Assembly (NCBI GenBank): GCA_030386875.1
Contig: CM059579.1
Location: 16,216,484 to 16,280,483, forward strand
Origin: Morinoia aosen
Taxonomy: Eukaryota > Arthropoda > Malacostraca > Amphipoda > Talitridae
Length of the DNA: 64,000 nt
Reading direction: 5' to 3'
In this document: positions 56,487 to 64,000 of the stretch, piece after piece
How the letters are laid out: the number at the start of each line of letters is the position of its first letter
How positions within the stretch are numbered: position 1 is the stretch's first letter
Notes under the pieces: model-generated
What the model saw: the letters and a program-made list of their open reading frames with translations, nothing else
Told to the model about the DNA's origin: nothing
The model's database searches: none
Translations under genes and position numbers: made by a program

Positions 56487-59109
56487 ACCGCCAACTAGAA
56501 ACGAACTGCGGAGGACTGAAATCATGCATTAACTTGCCTTTGCGGGATGTGTTCTTGTGTGTTTAATTTTAAGAAAACTCTTGCGTAGAAGTGAGTTTTT
56601 AGCGTTGTATTGCTTTAATCTGAATGTGTTCTTTAGTAGAATTGTGTTATTCTAGCTGTAAATTGAAACTAATCTCACTCACTAGAGTGTGATGCTTCGT
56701 TCAATAGGAATATGCTATAGGTTATGTAACTCCAACTGTCTTTGCTCACGAGAAATTTCGTCTGGACGAAAATCTTGTTGAATGACCTAATCTTACACTG
56801 TGCTTAATTCTCATTTCCTCTTTTGCTAAGTAAAGGGAAATTGAGCGTTTATTAGGTTAACTTCGTATGTTTCTCAAGAGGAGTACTTTGTTTCCTTTGT
56901 AGGATGCTTATATTCTCGCCAGCTTCTCGTGAAGCGTACGCGCTTCATACGAAAGAGCTCTATCGAATGAATTAAGTTTCATCAGAAGTTCTTAGGCTGA
57001 GGCTATCTCAGGCTAGATGATTTTATCTATACCTTTAGACCGTTCATTTTCACAACGGGGAAAATAAGTTTAGCGTCATATTAAAATTTCGTATTCTTTT
57101 GTACTGTAGCGTTGAATTTCTGACTCTGTGTCTTACTCTTGCCCTGAAAGAATATCGTAAACACGGTATTCCGGAAGGAATTGTTCTCCTCTTACTATGT
57201 AGAAGTATAGTACATTTATTTTCAGACTTAAGGAATTAATTTCTTGGTAGATTAGCGTCGTATGTACTTCAGCACAGAACAGGCCGGAACAATTGCACAA
57301 CACGAATATGTCTCGTATGAGCAGCAAATTAAGGAAGGATCACGTGGAATATAATTAATTATTTACAAGAACGAAGAAGATAGAACTACAACACGACATG
57401 GGGGACACATTGCACCTGCGTTGGAGATGTTTAAAAGGATTGCCCAAATTCAAGCGTTGCAGTGAGAGGCGACCAAAGACGAATGTATAGCTGGAAATGT
57501 CATATCATGCTTAAGAAAGGACGCCGGACACACAAGTAATTACCTCGGAGCCGCTTGTGGTTGAGTTGTAGCTGAGCCAACGGGCCACTAACAAGCTAGA
57601 GCAGGAAGGAGTTCTTGACTAATTAGCACTCATGCTTCGAAGTGGAAAACACCACAGAACGACGCAGCATCATCGTGAGGAAGGAAGAAAAACGAAATTA
57701 AAGCATGAGATATTATTGGGTGCCGAGATGTACTAGCGTTTAAAAATGCTTTTATACAGTGGGCACTCAAATGAAACAATAACAATGCTTTTATGTGCTT
57801 GAGTGTTGATATTTACTTAAGTATTTCGGAATTTGCGTCGTGACATTTATGCCTGGTGAGGCATTCCTGAAATTCGAATGCAAGTTCCTGTGAATTTTGA
57901 CTAGGCAAATTATCACATTGGAATATTGAAGCCGCATTTTAGGCATCTCTATTTATACGTGAAATAAAAATTAAAAGAGATTACGTCGGATAGCCTTTGA
58001 ATGATACGTACGGTCTTCGAAGAATATGAACCCATGGAATTCTCGCACTAATAATAGTGGTTACTAGGAGAAAATAAAAATATGAGCTGGTGTCGGCCAG
58101 AGTTTATACGTCGATGTCAAGGAATACTGAGATTCTACGTCGAAATCGAGGAATACTGAGAGGAGTTCCACTGGATTCCACCGCGCATACAGGATACCAC
58201 CGCCGGATATACCTCGGACTCTTCAGGATTACTTCGTAGGATGCAGAACCCTATCGCGAAGGGAAACTGCAGTGAAGGAAATTATCGACGATTCGACTCG
58301 TATATTCCGCCAGATCAATATAACTTACTGACGTATCGATTTGTCTGATCAACGAATCGACGTTCATGAGTAATCTGGCGATTAAAAAACTGAGTTGAAT
58401 AAACCTCATAAAATATATGTGAAACATTGCACTTAACATGATTTGGTGGTAATTTGAATCGTGATAATGATACATCTTACAGAATGGAATCGTGAAGTTA
58501 GTGTGGTGTATAGAAATTTCATACGAGTCTGGATATGGGGCTCGCAATACTTCCTCCTGAAATTAAGTACCCATCTTCAACGCGTGTGTGAAGCTATTGA
58601 AATGGCAGAAGAGAAGCATGGAAAGAGAGCAAATGCGTCAACGATACCAAAGGAATCGACATCGAATAGTCAACAGCAACGTCAAGAACTTGGACAACAG
58701 AATATGCAAGCGGGAATTGAAACCTATGGAGAGTAAAATCATCGATACTTTAGGATGTCTGAGGAGTGGGAAAGGTGCCCGTGAAATTTTGTGAATGTTA
58801 TTAGGGTTAAGTACTCAAGTATTTAGTACGCACTTTACTTCGGCGAAAAAAAAACAGACACATCGGTTAGAAGAACACGACACAATATATCACGCTGTGG
58901 CTGATAGTAATGATTGTAGTGTTAATTGTAAGGTACCCTGTTTCTGCGGAACAATGTTTAGATGATAATGTGCGTAAGTAGAATTTACCATGTGTGTCTT
59001 ATATGGGCTGCATACCGTAGTACTTATTATTCAATAAATAGCTGAAAGCGATTTAATAAAGAAAAAAAATTGTCAGGCCAATTTTTTTTTAACTCTAGGA
59101 GGGCCGTCC
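56487..59109 (+). other. Retrotransposon 3' internal region without a recognised gene
   Basis: 2.6 kb between pol and the 3' LTR. The longest open frames are only 60-100 codons (for example 58,461-58,736, Glu/Gln-rich at its end, and 58,251-58,547 on minus). No signal peptide plus transmembrane organisation like an Env was seen. A purine tract AGGAGGG lies at 59,097-59,103, six bases before the 3' LTR, a weak candidate polypurine primer. An A-rich GAAAAAAAA stretch is at about 59,061. Confidence 0.6.
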
Positions 59110-60845
59110 TGTCGAGAATCTGTTCAGAATGACCAAATTCTTGCGAATTTAAAATGAAAATTCTTGTAATCACATTTTTGCGAATTTAAAATGAAAATTC
59201 TTGTAATTGCGTAAAAGGTTGTGTCTTGAAATATCTCAGAAAAACCCAGCAGCCGGAGGGGTCGCTTCAACATGAATGTTTTATGTCGCTTCAACATGTA
59301 TGTTTTTCACGCCTGTATGTTTTCTTTCAACTCAGCTGCGATAAGGTGCGAGAGCCGTGCGAGAGCCAAACGATGTATGTTTACAGTGTGTCTTGTTTCT
59401 GGAGGGGCCTATGTTGTGGTTATGCGAGCGAGCCTTGGGAAACTCGATACGGTCGAAAAATGCCTACCCAAGCGCGAACAAAGTCGCCTTGTAGTCAAAG
59501 ATAAATCGAGACTCTCAAACCGAGAGAGTCGGCAAACCAACGGTCGGTTCGAAGGAGCTGAGCGTGAGAAGAAAAATGATGCTAAGAAGGAAATAAAGGC
59601 AAGCGGCGGCACTACCAATTAGAAAAGAGGTAGGCGGGCACTCCGAGGCTCCTAAGATTCTCATAGGCCGAAGGGGAGAGTTCTCAACCCTCGAAGAGAA
59701 TGCGCCAGGGCTCAAGGCGTCGGAGGAACAATGGACAGTTCGACCGGCGTAACCGTAACGTGAGGTGCAACCAAGAAACGCGGGGTGTGTTCACAATAAC
59801 AAGCGTGCTTAATGCAATAATAAGAAAAGTGGCTATATTGAAAATTATACTAAGTTTCACGCTATAATGTAATCCAGAATTTAACACATTCTCGTTTCAC
59901 TTGCAGAAATTTTACGTGTTCTCGTCACCACGTTCACAAAGGGGAAATTTATCAAAACATAACCCACCGTGGGAGTTATTGATGGAACATGGAGATGCTG
60001 CACTAGAAGGGAGGGTAAGAGATGCATTTTTTTTTAAAAAAGAAAGAGTAAAGATAGTGTTGAGATAAATATTGCGATAATTCATTGTCATTCACACATT
60101 GATGCGCTTAATAAGTAACAAGTTAAATTTTTATCTTAGACAGGCGGGACGGTAATTCAGTCACACATCTGAGGATTGATCAGCTCGAATGAAGGGAATC
60201 AACGTGTAAACATGCTGAAACGAAATGAGCAAGATAACGTCCTCACTAGACATTTTCTGAACAGTGCATAAAATAGGCCCTTGAACTGAAGCGAGTCGCG
60301 GACGAATTTGTGGTTGAAGTGACCTTCGCCTACTGGGCTGCTGGGGGGGCGCTGAGATATTGTAGGCATCATATGTGTTATGTTTGGGTGCATAAGCAAT
60401 CTGCGGTTAAAGGTTAAGGCTGGCCAGCCAAATTTCTGTGTAATTATGTGCAGTAGGTCATTTGACGTATGCTATTTGCTTTCATTACTTAATTGGAATT
60501 GTTCCTAACACCAATCATTGTGTGTGCGCTCATTGATGTTTGTATCACGTATAGCTGGGAATTATAAATGTTAAGCATAATTCACCCTGTGTATCATGCC
60601 CCACAATATTAGAAGCAATCCATCGTAATGCAACGGAGGGCGCCCAGAAAATGCGCTGCGTAAGTGGGTCAGCGATCCCCGGTGAGTACCTTTATTTTAG
60701 TATATGTGCTGTAATTGCCGATGATAATTCATTTAATTTGTGTTGTGTATATAACCTGGAGGTGTGCCATTCCTCTATTCCGAGAACCTGATCTTCTTGT
60801 TAATGAATTGTTAACAAGGAGGTGAAGGGAACACTTCTCGTGACA
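59110..60845 (+). repeat. 3' LTR, 1,736 bp
   Basis: Aligns to the 5' LTR at a constant offset of 9,417. Differences seen by eye: 50,720 T versus 60,138 A, 50,956 T versus 60,373 A, one extra T in a T run near 60,027, and one G fewer in the G run near 60,343-60,349. The same 116-codon ATG frame occurs at 59,272-59,622. Confidence 0.96.
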
Positions 60846-60849
60846 TCGA
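60846..60849. repeat. Target-site duplication TCGA, right copy
   Basis: Matches 49,689-49,692. Confidence 0.8.
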
Positions 60850-61251
60850 ACGAGTATCCTCTTTGAATTACTCTTCAAAACCTACGCTCAGAGAAGCTAT
60901 CTTCGCTCTATCACCTCTTCTCAATGGCTTTTTTTGAACGAAATTCCAGAGCATTCCAGAACCCATTCCTCAGCGGAGGTAAATACCGAGGCGCTTCCAT
61001 TGTAAAGCATCCTGCCCATTCCTCAGGCTCCGGCCAGAATTTTCCAATCTCATCACAGGAACGAACTCGGCAGTCGCACAATTCTGCTAAATTTTCCGCG
61101 TGTTTCACTGCTTATCTAGAGGAGCGGAAGCTGCTTCTTGTTAATCTAAAAATATACGCATTTTTCCTCGGTGTTCACTGAAGTGCGTCCAATCTGTTGT
61201 CAGGCGCAGCTGCCGCCTCAGAGCGTCCTTGTTGTGGCCGCGCTGTGCGCT

Positions 61252-61252
<1 letters not shown>
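60850..61252. other. Host flank of the retrotransposon, no gene assigned
   Basis: An 85-codon ATG frame on plus (60,924-61,181; ends YLEERKLLLVNLKIYAFF) overlaps a 65-codon frame on minus. Neither is recognised with confidence. It could be an old dispersed repeat. Confidence 0.35.

Positions 61253-61282
<30 letters not shown>
61253..61282. repeat. (TG)n microsatellite
   Basis: About 15 TG units. Confidence 0.96.
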
Positions 61283-61284
<2 letters not shown>

Positions 61285-61286
61285 GC

Positions 61287-61592
61287 CCCACGAGTACTTA
61301 TGCGTGTATCAGCATGTGAGCATGTGAGTACGAAAATCTATGCGTGTATGAGCACGTGTGGATGCGGACACGAATACTTATGCGTGTATGAGCATGTAAG
61401 CACGAATACTTATGCGTGTATGAGCATGTAGGCACGAATACTTATGCGTGTATGAGCATGTAGGCACGAATACTTATGCGTGTATGAGCATGTAGGCACG
61501 AATACTTATGCGTGTATGAGCATGTAGGCACGAATACTTATGCGTGTATGAGCACGCGTGGAAGTAGACTCGAATACCTATGAGTACATGAG
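61287..61592. repeat. 32-bp tandem repeat, about nine units
   Basis: CACGAATACTTATGCGTGTA plus TGAGCATGTAGG repeats at 32 bp. The central units are nearly identical; both ends carry variants (GTGTGGATGCGGA, CGCGTGGAAGTAGA). Confidence 0.93.
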
Positions 61593-61600
61593 CAATTTTA

Positions 61601-61756
61601 GTGAGTAACTTAGAAAATAGCCAACGATAGCTGGATCATGCCCTCATTCACCTTTGACTAAGTGTGTATGAAAAGTTGGTCACTACTGGTTGGTCAGCCG
61701 CATTAATAAATTACCTCCATGTACACCGGCGGCTCACCTAGTGGTTAAATTGTTAA
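61601..61756 (+). mobile_element. TTAA MITE family B, partial copy 5
   Basis: The right two thirds of the family: TAGAAAATAGCC, CATGCCCTCATTCACC, CACTACTGGTTGGTCAGC, TACACCGGCGG and a right end TTGTTAA. The left terminus is missing. Confidence 0.65.
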
Positions 61757-62060
61757 CAGGCCAATGGTCGAATAAAAGCGGAAAATATAAGCCAATTTTG
61801 TAGAGTTGAATGTTCATTCACTGGAAATTTAGTAATTGTGCAGTTAACTTTTTTTAATTTGATCTGTGTACTCATTGGACTGAAATTTCATTATTTTTGC
61901 AATAAATTTATAAAAATTTTAGTAATCATGCAGTCATTACCCGCGAGCGTTGGAAAATAAGCGAAAAAATTGCAGACATTTTTTCTTCTCCGACGTGAAC
62001 TAACAGACATTTTACGAACAGCAGATCGTGTGCCGCTGAACGTTACGCAACAAAGCACTC
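61757..62060. other. Unique AT-rich DNA, no feature recognised
   Basis: No gene or repeat recognised. It precedes a sharp change to GC-rich sequence. Confidence 0.4.
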
Positions 62061-62450
62061 ACATTTATAGGGAGCATGGCGAGTTTATTGTGTCCACCAC
62101 GAAGTTGTCGGCAAAATCTGCACCTGCCCGGCGAATAAAGGCATTTTGAGTACCCAGGCCTGCGGGGCTGCTAACTTCACCGTTGCAGCTGCGGTCTGCA
62201 CAGACCACCACTGCAGCCACGCGGACAGCTTCTTCTTCTGATTCACGGCAGCCATCACCGGCGTCGGAACGGCCTGCACTTGCAGTTTTTTAAGGCCTTT
62301 ACGGCCGCGTGTCCGCACGGCCGTCACCGGGCAGCCGGACGACCGTGATCCGGCGTAATGACGACCCTGCGCTGCTTTACGACCTTCCGACTTCCCCGTC
62401 CGACCCTCTGCCTCTCAGCGGCACCCTCCCCCGTGTGGTGATATCTGACG
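62061..62450. other. GC- and CpG-rich island of unknown role
   Basis: Sharp contrast with the AT-rich flanks, with many CG dinucleotides (for example ACGGCCGCGTGTCCGCACGG at about 62,301). Open frames on minus include an 80-codon non-ATG frame (62,085-62,327). Another minus frame, of about 74 codons from an upstream stop, ends in INSPCSL and a stop. Neither is recognised. It could be a terminal exon, a regulatory CpG island or an old GC-rich repeat. Confidence 0.4.
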
Positions 62451-62795
62451 AGTTGAAAAATAAGTTTTCCCCTCGCCGGCTCTATTAGTTTTTACAATTC
62501 ATCTAAATTAGACTCCATGACGTTTATTTTTTTGTTTTCTTTCCTGTCATCAAGTGAGGCGCATTCACTGGAATATTTTTTTGCTAATCTTGTGGACTTG
62601 TACTCTGAAGGAAAAGAGCGGAACTTTATAAATTTAACGCTGTAGGAGTCTGTCTTGGATGTAGTCATCAATTCAGATCACTTTTTTTCTCTCGTCTGTC
62701 CGACGTACTATTCAACCGAATCCTAGTTTTTTCAATGTTTATTGATTTGTGTATTCTTTAATTTAGTTTATTTTTTCCGTTTATTCATTGCTTAC

Positions 62796-62990
62796 TCGTT
62801 TATTTATTTATTTATTTATTTACTAAATTAGTTACAGTCTTTACCTACCTACTTGATAGACTTTTCTCAGACATGGTCTACTAGCTACTTGTGCCATATA
62901 TTACAGGCAGGGCCAACTGAGACTCGAACTTGAGTGCTCTTGGGGTGTCATTTAAATGTAAGCTTCACTGACGTCATGGCGACGATAGGC
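62796..62990 (-). mobile_element. Probable tRNA-derived SINE, minus strand
   Basis: On the minus strand a B-box-like AGTTCGAGTCTC lies near 62,920-62,931. A body follows and ends in an AAAT microsatellite (the TTTATTTATTTATTTA run at about 62,800-62,822 on plus), the usual order of a tRNA-derived SINE. It abuts a MITE copy at 62,992. No TSD was found. Confidence 0.5.
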
Positions 62991-62991
62991 T

Positions 62992-63220
62992 CAAACTTTG
63001 ACGTTGATGGGTTAAACTGAAGTTCAATATTCAACTCAAATCTGAATTCATTTGTAGCGAGAAATTTTGAAAATAGCTAACATTAACGAGATTGTGTTTT
63101 TATTTAGCTTTGATTAAGCATTCATGAAAATTGAGTTTGTGACTACAGGTCGGTCAGCTGCATTATCAAGATTCCCTTCGTGTACACTAGCGGCTCACAT
63201 CGCGACCAGCGCGCTAAACG
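62992..63220 (+). mobile_element. TTAA MITE, A/B mosaic (copy B6), decayed termini
   Basis: The left part reads GATGGGTTAAACTGAAGTTC (shared with family A). The right part reads CGGTCAGCTGCATTAT and TACACTAGCGGCTCAC (family B). Terminal TTAA tetranucleotides are lost. Confidence 0.68.
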
Positions 63221-64000
63221 TACGGGATCTTTCTTCAAGCCTTCAGCGTAGTGATGAAAGTAATGTTATTCTACGTCTGCTACCCGTTACGATTCAACCT
63301 GCAATCAGAAACGTGAAATAAGGCCAGAGAATTGGAAATTCCTATACAAACTAAACTTCGTCGCTCCTGACTTTTTGATCTAGTAAAGCCTATGAAAACT
63401 TGAACATTACAGCTACATGGAAAAAGCTGCACTCACCACTTGTTTTGTCAGTCTGATGTTAACATGTTTTTTATACGTGCGTTAGTTAAATTTTTATACA
63501 TGCAACTCGCCCCCCATCGTATCTCGCGAATGCTCTACTCTTAGCAGTGGGAGTTTGGCTACGTACAAATTTCTCGGCTTGTTTGCAACACCGCGCCATT
63601 TTTGGCGTGTTTTTAACACCGTGTAAATAAATCATACTTTGTAATTTACAGTTCAAAAATTACTTGACTTATATGCAAGTCTACCGACAAATTCCCTAGA
63701 TTTGTGCTTGACAACATCCAATTCTTCACTTGTGTTTATCGATTGCTAGGTAACGATTTGTGTCTGACAATGTACGTATAAATTTCTCGGTTATAAAGAA
63801 AACGCTACCAAGTTAACTTGGAAGAATTTATGCCAATAGCTGTGTTGTTGTAACGTGATAATCATTTCAACAATCCTGCAGTTGAGCCCGAGGTGTGCCC
63901 CAGTTTTAAATTTTAAGATACCGAAGCGCTGTACTTTATCCTTTGCTGCTCCTTTTGCCCTCAAATTTCTTTACGCAGCGTCTTATTCATTTGCACCACC
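63221..64000. other. Unique AT-rich DNA to the window end
   Basis: No gene or repeat recognised. Confidence 0.4.

Larger units (their letters stand above)
49693..60845 (+). mobile_element. Ty3/gypsy (Metaviridae-type) LTR retrotransposon, 11.15 kb
   Basis: Structure: 5' LTR, ~370-bp leader, gag, overlapping pol (protease, RT, RNase H, integrase), 2.6 kb without a recognised gene, 3' LTR. The domain order with integrase after RNase H places it in Ty3/gypsy rather than copia. The LTRs are nearly identical and the TSD is intact, so the insertion is recent. No env-like frame is seen. One frame change inside RT would prevent this copy from making full-length Pol as written; it may be a genuine mutation or an assembly error. 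Confidence 0.96.

Noticed and set aside
58461..58794. Env or accessory gene of the retrotransposon
   Set aside because: The frames are only 68-91 codons, overlap each other and lack a signal peptide, transmembrane helix or furin-like site.
60924..61181. 85-codon ATG frame just outside the retrotransposon as a host exon
   Set aside because: A comparable minus-strand frame overlaps it, no splice-delimited structure is evident and no family was recognised; left as unassigned flank.

Overview
The window is AT-rich, gene-poor, repeat-dominated eukaryotic DNA, most likely from an arthropod or another invertebrate with a large genome. The clues are a Ty3/gypsy LTR retrotransposon, a CR1/L2-like LINE fragment, tRNA-derived SINEs, TTAA-flanked MITEs, long minisatellites and low coding density. 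I found no convincing host protein-coding gene, tRNA, rRNA, CRISPR array or bacterial-style operon. The species assignment is inference; the repeat calls are read from the sequence.

Layout. 1-7.1 kb holds unique DNA, a 17-bp minisatellite whose motif drifts along its length, a LINE reverse-transcriptase C-terminal remnant, and its duplicated AT/GT-rich 3' region split by a SINE-like insertion. 7.2-16.2 kb holds TTAA MITEs, a CAG-rich array, a 14-bp array, a 41/38-bp array and several copies of a ~350-bp SINE-like family. 16.2-25.1 kb is unique DNA followed by a 4-kb cluster of unrelated tandem arrays. The last of these, a 37-bp satellite, appears to have grown from the head of a SINE-like copy. 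25-49.7 kb is mostly unique DNA with MITEs, SINEs, SINE-like copies, further tandem arrays and a near-perfect 40-bp-arm hairpin at 37.5 kb.

49.69-60.85 kb is one recently inserted Ty3/gypsy retrotransposon. It has two 1,736-bp LTRs that differ by eye at two substitutions and two homopolymer lengths, and a 4-bp target duplication (TCGA). gag carries a CCHC knuckle. pol carries protease, RT, RNase H and a DD35E integrase with a GPY/F module. gag and pol overlap in the -1 frame at a canonical A AAA AAC slippery heptamer. pol is broken by a frame change just after the YLDD motif. No env is visible, and 2.6 kb without a recognisable gene lies between pol and the 3' LTR. 60.85-64 kb is unique DNA, a TG/32-bp array, MITE remnants and a minus-strand SINE.

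The long open frames over the tandem arrays (12.3, 14.1-15.4, 20.4-23.1, 35.4 and 40.4-41.7 kb) arise from stop-free repeat units and are not treated as genes. Most of the visible history is repeat biology: retroposition with measurable target duplications, cut-and-paste nonautonomous elements that share modules, and slippage-driven array growth.
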